Source: Pacificibacter marinus
GTDB taxonomy: Bacteria > Pseudomonadota > Alphaproteobacteria > Rhodobacterales > Rhodobacteraceae
DNA: 58,753 nucleotides
Direction: 5' to 3'
Assembly (NCBI RefSeq): GCF_018860665.1
Contig: NZ_JAHKPK010000056.1
Coordinates: 1 to 58,753 of the forward strand
Positions 8,612-16,680 of this stretch are shown piece by piece. The notes below the pieces were generated by a model. The model did no database searches. It was not told where the DNA came from and was given only the letters and a program-made list of their open reading frames with translations. Position 1 is the stretch's first letter. Each line of letters opens with the position of its first letter. The translations under genes were made by a program, and so were the position numbers.

Positions 8612-9540
8612 CATCCTTTGTCCGTCGTTACGGGACCTTGATGGCGCTTGTGGCAATCATCGCTGCATTTTCCATCGCGTCTCCGCAGGCTTTCGGGACT
8701 GCTTCCAACTTGATCAACATAACGCAACAAATGACGCTTCTGGCGATTGTTGCCATCGGCGCCACGATTGTGATGGCGGTTGGAGAGTTTGATCTCTCGA
8801 CGGCTTCGGTCGTGTCTTTTGGAGGTATTTTCTCTGTCTTTTTGTTCAAGCTTGGCATCCCTGCGCCCCTTGTGTGCCTTGCTGTTCTCGTCGCCGCAGG
8901 TGCTTTCGGTGCCGTGTCCGGCTTTATCGTTGCCCGCTTCGAGGTTTTGTCTTTCATCACCACTTTGGCCATCGGTACGATTGTCGGAGGCGTTACGTTT
9001 TGGCTTTCCAACGGGGCAACGCTGTTTGGCGATATACCAACCGGATTTAGAGATTTGGCGCGGGGCAAAAGCTTTGGCATTCCGATTTTGACGTTTTGGT
9101 TGCTTGGCGTTTCCATATTGGCGTGGATTTTACTCGATAAAATCGAAATCGGTCGCCGTCTCTATGCCATTGGCGGCAATCGCGAAGCGGCGCGCTTGGC
9201 TGGTGTGCGGATTGTGTCCAACACCACGTTTGCCTTTGTGTGCTCCGCAATTTTAGCCGCCTTGGTTGGGATGTTGCTGACAGGCCGAATTGGCAGCGCC
9301 AGTCCTACAGGTGGCGGTGGCTTTCTACTTTCGGCCTATGCGGCTGTCTTTCTTGGCATGACGGCTTTCCGTGAAGGAGAGGCAAACGTGCCAGGCACGC
9401 TTGTGGGGGCTGCGATCATTGCGGTGGTCGGGAACGGCTTGACCATTCTTGGCGTGTCGACGTTCATGCAAGATATCATTACAGGTTTGATCATCCTTGC
9501 AGCTGTCTTGGTGCGGCGCACCGGCGCACAGGGAAGATAA
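8608..9540 (+). CDS. Sugar-type ABC importer permease (RbsC-like, BPD_transp_2)
   Basis: 310 residues with about eight to ten membrane spans. The family motif VGEFDLSTASVVSFGG lies around residue 55 and the EAA-like loop AIGGNREAARLAGVR near residue 187. It probably forms a homodimeric channel with the tandem ATPase. It overlaps the ATPase gene by 4 bases and ends 2 bases before the TrpB-like gene. As is usual in this family, there is no cleaved signal peptide. Confidence 0.92.
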   Translation: MTSFVRRYGTLMALVAIIAAFSIASPQAFGTASNLINITQQMTLLAIVAIGATIVMAVGEFDLSTASVVSFGGIFSVFLFKLGIPAPLVCLAVLVAAGAFGAVSGFIVARFEVLSFITTLAIGTIVGGVTFWLSNGATLFGDIPTGFRDLARGKSFGIPILTFWLLGVSILAWILLDKIEIGRRLYAIGGNREAARLAGVRIVSNTTFAFVCSAILAALVGMLLTGRIGSASPTGGGGFLLSAYAAVFLGMTAFREGEANVPGTLVGAAIIAVVGNGLTILGVSTFMQDIITGLIILAAVLVRRTGAQGR

Positions 9541-9542
9541 TC

Positions 9543-10736
9543 ATGGGGATTGAGACAAAAAATTCTACAAAAAACGGGCGTTTTGGTCATTTTGGTGGGC
9601 AATTCGTAGCTCCGATTTTGCTGCCTGTTCTTGATCGACTGGAAGCTGCGTTTGACGACGCGCGGAAAGACGCAGAATTTCGCGATACCTTGAATCAACT
9701 GCTGCACCGCTATGTGGGCAGGCCGACACCTTTGTTCGACATCCCGCGATTTGCCGCCCGTAAAGGTGGTGCGCAAATTGTATTGAAACGCGATGATTTG
9801 ACCTTCAACGGTGGGAATTACGCCAATTCCGCCGTCGGGCAATGCCTTTTGGCAAAACGCATGGGTCTAAATGCCGTTGTGGCAGATACAGGTTCAGGAC
9901 AGAACGGGATTGCCACGGCGGCGGTGGCCGCGCGGTTCGGGATGAAATGCACAATTTACATCGGTGCAAGTGATGCGGCACGCCAACAGAGCACGGTCAA
10001 AAAGATGACTCTCTTTGGGGCCAAAGTGCAAATCGTCGAAGACGCGGATCGCGCTTTGAGCGCGGCAACCAGTGCCGCAACACGCCATTGGATGGGCCGT
10101 AGCGACACAACAACCTATGTTGCCGGTGCCCCCATCGGGCCGCATCCTTACCCTGAAATGGTCGCGGCATTCCAAGCCGTGATTGGCAGAGAGACCCGTT
10201 TGCAGTTGATAGATCAAGGTCTTGCGCCTTCGATTTTCGTCTCTGCAGTGGGGGGCGGCGCGTCGACCATCGGGTTGTTTTCTGCGTTTCTAGACGATCC
10301 GCAAGTGCGTTTGATGGCGGTAGAAGGTGCGGGCGAGGGAGGCGAGAAATCTGCGCATTCAGCGCGTTTGGGACGCGGGCGTCGGGGTATTTTTCACGGC
10401 GCAGAAACAATGGTTTTGGCTGATGCGCATGGTCAAATTATCTCTACTTCTTCGATTGCTCCGGGGCTTTCCTATCCGGGGTCATCGCCGCAGTTGGCTC
10501 ATTTGGTCGAAACGGGACGGATTGAAACGATGGAGGTATCGAATGCTGCCGCCAAGGCTGCCGTTTTACGCCTTGCGAAACGTGAAGGTATTTTACTGTG
10601 TCTTGAGGCAGGTCATGCCTTGGCTGCCGCCGAAGGTCTTGCCGCGCAACTGTCACCTGATCAAACCATTGTCGTGATGGCGCAGTCATCCGGAGACAAG
10701 GATATTGAAACTCTAGTGGAAGAGATCCCACAATGA
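9543..10736 (+). CDS. TrpB-like protein lacking the PLP-binding lysine
   Basis: A 397-residue protein that aligns with tryptophan synthase beta along its whole length (FGHFGGQFV, GRPTPLFDIPRF, VLKRDD, GQCLLAKRMG, GPHPYPEMV, AVGGGASTIG, SSGDKDIE). Key catalytic positions are changed. The Schiff-base Lys (Lys87 in Salmonella TrpB, in GGAHKTN) is Tyr93 in GGNYANS. The neighbouring His is Asn92, Glu109 is Asp115, GQHG is GQNG, and Asp305 is Ser310. Without the Lys it cannot form the usual internal aldimine, so beta-replacement with serine is unlikely. It may be a scaffold or activator of the TrpA-like proteins, or have a new activity. It is the sixth operon gene and overlaps the second TrpA by 4 bases. 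Confidence 0.9.
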   Translation: MGIETKNSTKNGRFGHFGGQFVAPILLPVLDRLEAAFDDARKDAEFRDTLNQLLHRYVGRPTPLFDIPRFAARKGGAQIVLKRDDLTFNGGNYANSAVGQCLLAKRMGLNAVVADTGSGQNGIATAAVAARFGMKCTIYIGASDAARQQSTVKKMTLFGAKVQIVEDADRALSAATSAATRHWMGRSDTTTYVAGAPIGPHPYPEMVAAFQAVIGRETRLQLIDQGLAPSIFVSAVGGGASTIGLFSAFLDDPQVRLMAVEGAGEGGEKSAHSARLGRGRRGIFHGAETMVLADAHGQIISTSSIAPGLSYPGSSPQLAHLVETGRIETMEVSNAAAKAAVLRLAKREGILLCLEAGHALAAAEGLAAQLSPDQTIVVMAQSSGDKDIETLVEEIPQ

Positions 10737-11575
10737 CCCAAAGTGCCACGACACCGAAAACGCGCCGGATTGACTCGATGTTTAAACGGCTTAAAGCAGA
10801 AGATAAATCAGCGTTTGTGACGTATACAGTTGCGAATGATCCTACCTTTGAGGCGTCTCTGGCCTTGATGCATAAATTTGTTGCTTCGGGCATTGACCTT
10901 ATTGAGATTGGTCATCCGTTTTCAGATCCAATTCTCGATGGTGCGACAATACAAAAAGCGAACATTCGCGGACTTGCATCTGGCGGAAACTTGGATCGTA
11001 CATTGGATCTGTGCGCAGCTTTTCGGCAAACGGATCCTGTGACGCCATTAGTGTTGATGGGATACGCCAATCCGCTTGCGGTGATGGGATATGAACACTT
11101 TGCACAACGTGCGGCTGCTGCGGGTGTGGATGGGTTGATCGCAGGCGATTTCCCCTTACGCGAAGCCGGTGATCTGCTTGATGCTTTGGCACGCTCTGGA
11201 ATATTCATGATCCCGATGGCTGCCCCCACGCTTGAAGCAAAAGATTTCACATCTGAGCATCCAGCTGTCGGTGGCTTTCTATATTGTATCCCTGTTGTTG
11301 GCCCGACGGGTGGCCCTTCGGCCTCAATCGAAGCCATCGCAGCAGGCGTTGCTGAATGCCGCAAAGTCAGCACGTTACCTGTAATGGTCGGCTTTGGTGT
11401 GAAAACGCCCCAGATGGCGGCGGACGTCGGACAGGTGGCTGATGGCGTGATCGTTGCGACGGCGCTTATCGATATGTTTCAGGGAAAACTGAATGGTGAT
11501 GATCCTCAAGGCTCTGATTATTTGGACTATGTTGCAGCCCAGATAAATCAATTTCGAATGGCCATCGACAAATGA
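10733..11575 (+). CDS. TrpA-like (tryptophan synthase alpha family) protein 2, probable retro-aldolase
   Basis: 280 residues and closer to canonical TrpA than the first copy. It has FVTYTVANDP at the N-terminus, IEIGHPFSDPILDGATIQ with Glu58 and Asp69 at the two catalytic positions, LMGYANPLAVMGYEHF, GVDGLIAGDFP, YCIPVVGPTGG (phosphate loop) and GFGVKTPQM. It could therefore still do retro-aldol cleavage of an indole-3-glycerol-phosphate-like compound. Its start overlaps the TrpB-like stop by 4 bases, the arrangement of true trpBA, so the two products may form a complex. It is the last gene of the operon; 256 bases of unassigned sequence follow before the convergent AraC gene, with no obvious terminator hairpin. 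Confidence 0.88.
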   Translation: MTQSATTPKTRRIDSMFKRLKAEDKSAFVTYTVANDPTFEASLALMHKFVASGIDLIEIGHPFSDPILDGATIQKANIRGLASGGNLDRTLDLCAAFRQTDPVTPLVLMGYANPLAVMGYEHFAQRAAAAGVDGLIAGDFPLREAGDLLDALARSGIFMIPMAAPTLEAKDFTSEHPAVGGFLYCIPVVGPTGGPSASIEAIAAGVAECRKVSTLPVMVGFGVKTPQMAADVGQVADGVIVATALIDMFQGKLNGDDPQGSDYLDYVAAQINQFRMAIDK

Positions 11576-11831
11576 GGTTGATCAGGCTGCACGTGTGGAA
11601 ATTGCCCAAATATCAGTAACAATTGCCGATATCCCCAATCATTCTTATTATTTCAGAGCGCTATGTATTATGCGCCTAAGCGAAGTTTGGTGTCGTAGCT
11701 AGTGCTCTGAGGAATTGTTGCTCCGTCTTCGCGGCAAGGGTATCTTTACTGCGACAAAATTGCATTGAGAGGGGCACTCATACATGGATCGGATGATATC
11801 CGTCGCGTAAAAGCCGAAGATTAAACGCAGG

Positions 11832-12845
11832 TCACAAACGCCTCGCCTTGCGCAGGATTTCGCTTGGTGTGCAGCCGAATTTACGACGGAAATGTTCGGA
11901 AAATCGCCCGAGATGATAAAAACCTAGCTGCATTGCAACATCGGTGACATTGGTGCCAGGCTCGGCGTGGCTGAGTTCCTGCCAAGAGCGTTCCAATCGC
12001 AGATCGCGGAGCACTGCCATCGGTGATCGACCCCGCCCAGCCCGAAATGCCATCTGAAGCGCGCGTTCACTGACGCCTGTTTCACGTGCCAAAGTGCCGA
12101 GCGTGAGCGGCTCTGCAATATGCGCGCTCATATACTCTTCTGCCAGCCGCACAGCGCGCGGCAAAGCGCCAGATTTTTCAAGGCTTTGTTCAGAAAGGTT
12201 GTGCCGCTGGGTCTGCAAAAGCCCGACCATGAGGGTTGTTTCCAATTGCTGCCCCATAAGGCCGCCAGTGCCCAGCACGCCATCGCCGCTCATCGCGTAG
12301 TTCAGAAGGCCGAGAAAGGCTTTGCCTTCTTGCGCACGCATATCATTTGCGCCGCAGAACCTTAGGCTTTGCCCGTCAGGCAAGCCGAAATGACTGCGTG
12401 CTGTGCGCTGCAACGCATCTCGGCGGACTTGAATCATCAGTTGTGTACAGCCTTCACCCCAAATCATGCAGGTGCTTTCGCTTGGATTCACAACGCCACT
12501 GCGACCCCCGCCGATCTCGTGGCAGTTTGTGCCGTTCGAGATCGAGGCATGGCCGCTCAAAGGGTATTGAAATAGATAGAATTCTTTCAGGGCCCCTGGA
12601 ATGATCATGGTTTTTGCCGAATAAGTCATCACATTGATTGACAGGTCGCTTCCCGCCAATCGATTGTGCCGAGCGTCGAAACCTCTTTTGCCCATGGGTT
12701 CCAGTCGGTGGTCGCAATAGACCTGTGCAACGCGCGCGCGGGCTTCATCCACATCCTGAGAGGTGAAAAATGGTGAGCAGGACAGCGGTAAATGCCGCGG
12801 CCGTCCCGTGTCTGCCATATTCTGTATTGCCCCAGTATTGTCCAT
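11832..12845 (-). CDS. AraC-family transcriptional regulator of the SDR-styAB-like operon
   Basis: About 337 residues, starting at ATG 12845 (MDNTGAIQNMAD). A much longer upstream extension is open but lacks family similarity. The sensor domain has YCDHRLEPMGKRGFD near residue 43 and FYLFQYPLSGHASI. The C-terminal AraC domain has LTLGTLARETGVSERALQMAF, then FYHLGRFSEHFRRKFGCTPSE. It is divergent from the SDR/monooxygenase operon that starts 134 bases away, so it very likely controls it. It belongs to the same subfamily as the AraC at 2752-3711. AraC regulators are typical companions of group E indole/styrene monooxygenases. Confidence 0.88.
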   Translation of the reverse strand: MDNTGAIQNMADTGRPRHLPLSCSPFFTSQDVDEARARVAQVYCDHRLEPMGKRGFDARHNRLAGSDLSINVMTYSAKTMIIPGALKEFYLFQYPLSGHASISNGTNCHEIGGGRSGVVNPSESTCMIWGEGCTQLMIQVRRDALQRTARSHFGLPDGQSLRFCGANDMRAQEGKAFLGLLNYAMSGDGVLGTGGLMGQQLETTLMVGLLQTQRHNLSEQSLEKSGALPRAVRLAEEYMSAHIAEPLTLGTLARETGVSERALQMAFRAGRGRSPMAVLRDLRLERSWQELSHAEPGTNVTDVAMQLGFYHLGRFSEHFRRKFGCTPSEILRKARRL

Positions 12846-12856
12846 CGTCACGCATC

Positions 12857-12873
12857 TTATTTTAGAGCTAAAG
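12857..12873 (-). promoter_or_regulatory. Shared 17-bp dyad motif, copy 2
   Basis: On the minus strand: CTTTAGCTCTAAAATAA, matching CTTTARRYYTAAARTAA at 16 of 17 positions. It lies between the divergent AraC and SDR-styAB-like units, 12 bases before the AraC start codon. It is 15 of 17 identical to copy 1 in front of the TrpA-like operon, which ties the two units together. Confidence 0.55.
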
Positions 12874-12979
12874 ATAATTTTTTCGTATTCTGGATAGTGT
12901 TGACGCAAACAGGATAGCGCGAGGCGCCCCCCTTTAGGCAAGGTTTTTTTACAAAACCATAACAATAAGGGAGACACCG

Positions 12980-13756
12980 ATGCGAGGGCTGAAGGATAAA
13001 GTTGCGATTGTACCCGGTGGTGCCACAAAAATTGGCGCGGCTGTGGTTCAGGCCTTTCGCGCCCATGGCGTGAAAGTTGTAATCGCGGATATCGACGCAA
13101 AAAGCGGTAAGGCACTTGAGGCGGACGGGGTGACGTTCGTCGAAGCAAATATCTGTTCGGATGAAGATATTGCCAAGGTCGTCACCACAGCAACCCAGAC
13201 ATATGGCCGAATTGATTTTCTTGTAAATGTCGCCGCGACCTATCTCGACAATGGGGTGGAAAGCACGCGGGCAGAATGGCTGGAAGCTTTGGATGTAAAC
13301 ATTGTTGGCTCGGTCATGTTAATGCAGGCGGCACGTGCGCAGCTTGCGAAAAACAAAGGCGCCATTGTGAATTTCGGCTCGATCTCTGCACGTGTGGCGC
13401 AGACCGGCCGCTGGCTTTATCCAGTGTCAAAGGCCGCGATTTTGCAGTTGACGAAAAATCAGGCGATGGATTTGGCCCCCGAGGGCATCCGCGTGAATGC
13501 CGTTTCACCGGGGTGGACGTGGTCGAACATCATGGACGGTCTTACAAATGGCGATCGCGAAAAGACCGACAGGGTCGGCGCGGATTATCACCTGTTTCCA
13601 CGGGTCGGGGACCCTGAAGAGGTGGCCCAAGCGGTGATATTCTTGTGTTCGGACGAGTCTTCGTTCGTGACCGGGACCGATATTCGCGTGGATGGTGGTT
13701 ATTCGGCGATGGGACCTGAGGGCAAAAGTCCGGCTATCCCGCGCCTGATGGATTGA
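12980..13756 (+). CDS. Short-chain dehydrogenase/reductase in the monooxygenase operon
   Basis: 258 residues with a classical SDR fold. The cofactor loop is GGATKIGAAV instead of the usual TGxxxGxG. IDFLVNVAA stands for the NNAG motif, with the first Ala/Gly positions changed. The active site is Ser in GSISARV with YPVSK (Tyr/Lys). The C-terminal VTGTDIRVDGGYSAMGPEG tail is normal. Ribosome site AAGGGAGA lies 6 bases before ATG. It is the first gene of an operon with the StyA/StyB-type pair 46 bases downstream. SDRs beside indole monooxygenases are thought to act on an oxidised indole (for example a dihydrodiol or indoxyl-level intermediate); the role here is inferred. Confidence 0.88.
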   Translation: MRGLKDKVAIVPGGATKIGAAVVQAFRAHGVKVVIADIDAKSGKALEADGVTFVEANICSDEDIAKVVTTATQTYGRIDFLVNVAATYLDNGVESTRAEWLEALDVNIVGSVMLMQAARAQLAKNKGAIVNFGSISARVAQTGRWLYPVSKAAILQLTKNQAMDLAPEGIRVNAVSPGWTWSNIMDGLTNGDREKTDRVGADYHLFPRVGDPEEVAQAVIFLCSDESSFVTGTDIRVDGGYSAMGPEGKSPAIPRLMD

Positions 13757-13801
13757 TCCGCGACCACACATATCAAAACAAAAACAACAGGAGAAACACG
13801 C

Positions 13802-15031
13802 ATGAAACGTATCACCATCGTAGGTGGGGGCCAGTCGGGCCTGCAACTTGCTATCGGCCTTTTGCAAAAGGGCTATGACGTTAAGATTATTCAGGACCGC
13901 ACCGGCGACCAGATTGCTGCGGGACGGGTTCTTTCGTCGCAATGCCAATTCGACGCATCCCTAGACCACGAACGCGCCCTTGGCATCAATTTTTGGGAAG
14001 AGGCTTGCCCACCGGTTGAAGGGATTTCTTTCACCGTGCCGGCCCCCGAAGGCGCGGGCAAGGCGCTGGAGTGGTCTTCACGGCTTGATGCCAAAGGCCA
14101 ATCGGTCGACCAGCGGGTGAAAATGCCGCGCTGGCTTGAGGAATTCAGCCGTCTGGGCGGCGATCTGGTGATTGCGTCTGCCGATATTGCTATGCTGGAA
14201 CAGGAATCCAAGACTGCTGATCTGGTGATTGTCGCCTCTGGCAAGGGCGAGATTGGAAAACTCTTTGAACGCGATGCAGAGCGTTCGCCGTTTGATGCGC
14301 CACAGCGTGCGCTGGCGTTGACCTATGTCCATGGCATGACGCCGCGCGAGAATTTTTCGGCGGTGAACTTTAACCTTATCCCTGGTGTTGGCGAATACTT
14401 CGTTTTCCCCGCGCTGACCAAAGCCGGCCCGTGCGATATTATGGTGTTCGAGGGTGTGCCGGGTGGCCCTATGGATTGTTGGAAAGATGCCACCACGCCT
14501 GAGGCACATCTTGAGACTTCGCTGAACATTCTTAAGACTTACTTGCCTTGGGAATATGCCCGGTGTGGCAATGTCGAGTTGACCGATGAGAACGGAATTC
14601 TTGCTGGGCGTTTCCCTCCAACGGTACGTAAACCTGTCGCAACCTTGCCATCTGGGGCAAAGGTTTTGGGTCTTGGCGATGCTGTATGCCTCAATGACCC
14701 GATCACGGGGCAGGGTGCGAACAACGCGGCGAAGGCGGCGGCGGTCTATTTTGACGCCATTCTTGCACAGGGTGATAAGCCGTTTGATGAGGATTGGATG
14801 GTCGCAACCTTTGAGCAATTCTGGGACTATGCGCAATGGGTTGTCCGTTGGACCAATATGATGCTCTTGCCGCCGCCACCCTTTGTGCTGAACATCATGG
14901 GCTCAGCGCAGGTTTTGCCGAGGCTCGCAAAACGCATTGCTAACGGGTTTGACGATCCGCGTGATTTCTTTCCGTGGTTCGCCGATGAAGCGGCGGCGCA
15001 AGAGTATCTCACCAGCCTTCAGGCGGCTTGA
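13802..15031 (+). CDS. StyA/IndA-type (group E) FAD-dependent indole/styrene monooxygenase
   Basis: 409 residues with the single-Rossmann PHBH fold of StyA. FAD-binding VGGGQSGLQLAIGL lies at residues 7-20, and the second flavin motif, LGLGDAVCLNDPITGQGANN, lies near residue 290. Substrate-site residues align with positions reported to separate indole from styrene monooxygenases (recalled from the literature). Where styrene enzymes have N46/V48/H50, this one has Ser45, Gln47 and Gln49; where they have Y73/H76, it has Val72 and Ile75. That is closer to the indole type. It uses FADH2 delivered by the reductase encoded 1 base downstream and would epoxidise indole at C2-C3, leading to indoxyl or, further on, isatin. 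Confidence 0.87.
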   Translation: MKRITIVGGGQSGLQLAIGLLQKGYDVKIIQDRTGDQIAAGRVLSSQCQFDASLDHERALGINFWEEACPPVEGISFTVPAPEGAGKALEWSSRLDAKGQSVDQRVKMPRWLEEFSRLGGDLVIASADIAMLEQESKTADLVIVASGKGEIGKLFERDAERSPFDAPQRALALTYVHGMTPRENFSAVNFNLIPGVGEYFVFPALTKAGPCDIMVFEGVPGGPMDCWKDATTPEAHLETSLNILKTYLPWEYARCGNVELTDENGILAGRFPPTVRKPVATLPSGAKVLGLGDAVCLNDPITGQGANNAAKAAAVYFDAILAQGDKPFDEDWMVATFEQFWDYAQWVVRWTNMMLLPPPPFVLNIMGSAQVLPRLAKRIANGFDDPRDFFPWFADEAAAQEYLTSLQAA

Positions 15032-15032
15032 T

Positions 15033-15518
15033 ATGGTGGATGTAGCGACCTTTCGTCAGGCCATGGGGCTTTTCCCCGGTGCTGTGACGCTAATTACCAC
15101 CGGTAAAGATACGCTGAGGCGTGGAATCACGGCGACGGCGGTGTGTTCGGTCACCGACAATCCGCCGTCTATCCTTGTCTGTGTCAATCGCAAAACCGGC
15201 ACGTGTCAGGAGATTGAGCGTTCTGGAAAATTCTCTGTGCAGCTTTTAGATGGCGATCAGTCTGATGTGGCGCTTTGTTTTGCTGGTGCGACAGGGAAAA
15301 CAGGGGCCGATAAATTCACCCCAGCAGACTGGACCGCCTGCGTTGTGGGTCTGCCGCGTCTTAAGTCAGCATTGGCGAGCCTGTCTTGTGAGGTCACGTC
15401 CTCAAGTGAAAACGGCAGTCACATGGTCTTTATTGGGGCTATAAAGGATACGGCGCTGCGCGAGGGAGAGGCCTTGATCTATGCGCAGTCTCATTTCAGA
15501 CGCTTAGACGCGGTCTGA
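15033..15518 (+). CDS. StyB/IndB-type NAD(P)H:flavin oxidoreductase
   Basis: 161 residues of the flavin reductase-like (FMN-binding split barrel) family: FRQAMGLFPGAVTLITTG, RGITATAVCSVTDNPPSIL, a Cys-Val-Asn-Arg segment, SGKFSVQLL and SHMVFIGAI. It supplies reduced FAD to the oxygenase encoded immediately upstream. ATG 15033 is one base after the oxygenase stop. About 60 to 65 percent of its first 70 residues match the reductase at 22021-22512, so the two are paralogues. A terminator follows. Confidence 0.9.
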   Translation: MVDVATFRQAMGLFPGAVTLITTGKDTLRRGITATAVCSVTDNPPSILVCVNRKTGTCQEIERSGKFSVQLLDGDQSDVALCFAGATGKTGADKFTPADWTACVVGLPRLKSALASLSCEVTSSSENGSHMVFIGAIKDTALREGEALIYAQSHFRRLDAV

Positions 15519-15532
15519 AGAAGGCATTCCAA

Positions 15533-15560
15533 GAAAAGGCCCCCACGGGGGTCTTTTTTA
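15533..15560 (+). terminator. Rho-independent terminator after the styAB-like operon
   Basis: AAAAGGCCCCC, a short ACG loop, GGGGGTCTTTTTT: a strong GC stem followed by six T, starting 15 bases after the reductase stop. Confidence 0.88.
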
Positions 15561-15690
15561 TAGTTCCAGTTCCGGATGGAGGTTGCGTGAAAGGCCTTCG
15601 CAGCAGTTTGCTCGGCTATGAAATCGGAAAAATAATTTCGTAATTTACGCAATGAAGGGCTTATCGTGGTGTTAATCGCAGAGTAAAAAG

Positions 15691-15718
15691 GGACCAGTAC
15701 GCGGCGTAAAACTGGTCC
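15691..15718. repeat. Inverted repeat GGACCAGT/ACTGGTCC
   Basis: A perfect 8-bp inverted repeat (15691-15698 and 15711-15718, spacer 12), just upstream of the IS110 remnant. It could be a subterminal repeat of that element or an old operator. There is no T-run, so a terminator is unlikely. Confidence 0.4.
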
Positions 15719-15742
15719 ACTAAACTATCGGATTTCTGCGTT

Positions 15743-16582
15743 TTGGACAAATGGGTCCGGGGCTCGAGTGTCATTTTTGAATCGACATGCATTTATCATT
15801 GCAGTGTCGAATTGGGTTTTCCGTATCACAACTTCGGCTTAACGCTTGGGAGCCCACGTCAGGCTCGGCACTTTTGCGAAGGTGTCGGCCAACAGGCAAA
15901 GGCAGACTGGGTAGATGCTGCAATGTTAGCCAAAATGAGGTCACTGCTACAGTTGAAGGCCGATCAACCAAAGAGTGAAACCCTTCATGATCTCAAACAG
16001 TTGGCGAGGGCGCGGCAGGCCTTGATCAAGGGGCGCACTGCGGCCAAAATACGGCTCGCCGCCACGCCCCATCGGTTGCTCTTCCAGCAGATCAAACGGC
16101 GGCTGAGCCAGATCAAACGCGATCTTTCGCAGAGTGCAGTTATCGTCGACACGATCATTGCTGCTGATACAGAACTTTGCGCCAAGGCTGACATCATGGT
16201 GAGCCCTCCCAGTATTGCAAAGATGACTGCCTCTGCGATATCTGACTGATGTGCCTGATCTCGGGCATTTGAGCGGTAAGCAAGCGGCAAAACTGGAGGG
16301 TCTTGCCCCAATTACCAAGCAATTGGGAAAGTGACAGGGCAAATAACAGATTCAAGGAGGCCGAGCCAGCGTCAGAAACGCGGTCTACTTACTGGCTGTT
16401 GTTGGAAAACGATCCAACCCTGATTTGAAGGCCAAATATGAGCAATTGGTATCGACCGGGAAATGCTGACAACCGGTCATTACAGCTGTCATACGCATGC
16501 CCATTGTCATGGAAAATGCATTGTTGTGCGAAGGTCGAAAATGGAATGAATATCACGCTTGACCAATACGGATATCACCCAA
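15743..16582 (+). pseudogene. IS110-family transposase remnant
   Basis: Recognisable IS110 pieces appear in order but in several frames. First is VIFESTCIYHCSVELGF, then SPRQARHFCEGVGQQAKADW with VDAAMLAKM. After a frameshift come YLTDVPDLGHLSGKQAAKL and LAPITKQLGK. After two stops comes GGRASVRNAVYLLAVVGKR with NPDLKAKYEQL, and finally ITLDQYGYHP. The catalytic DEDD region is incomplete. Internal stops at 16247-16249, 16332-16334 and beyond show it is dead. An open 168-codon stretch from 15743 should not be taken as an intact gene. Confidence 0.82.
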
Positions 16583-16680
16583 TTTCGATCTGCCTTGATG
16601 AGGGCGTTGGCCAGTTCAATGAGCTTTCGCATCAGGGCAGCAATGGCGACTTTTGGTGGTTTGGATACATTTGCGCCAGC
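16583..16680 (-). pseudogene. Second IS110-family transposase C-terminal remnant, opposite orientation
   Basis: The minus strand reads SKPPKVAIAALMRKLIELAN then ALIKADRNW. This is the conserved C-terminal helix region of IS110 transposases. It abuts the C-terminus of the plus-strand remnant tail to tail near 16582, so two related elements inserted here, or one was inverted and mostly deleted. Confidence 0.65.

Noticed and set aside
9543-11575. Reading the TrpB-TrpA pair as an ordinary tryptophan biosynthesis operon
   Set aside because: The PLP lysine of TrpB is missing, trpC/D/E/F are absent, a second TrpA sits upstream, and the genes are embedded in a sugar-type importer/kinase operon.
12846-13148. 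N-terminal extension of the AraC protein to 438 residues
   Set aside because: The extra 101 codons run antisense into the start of the SDR gene and lack AraC-family sequence; ATG 12845 gives the normal length.
15743-16249. Open frame of 168 codons taken as an intact gene
   Set aside because: It is an IS110 transposase piece whose continuation lies in other frames after stops.
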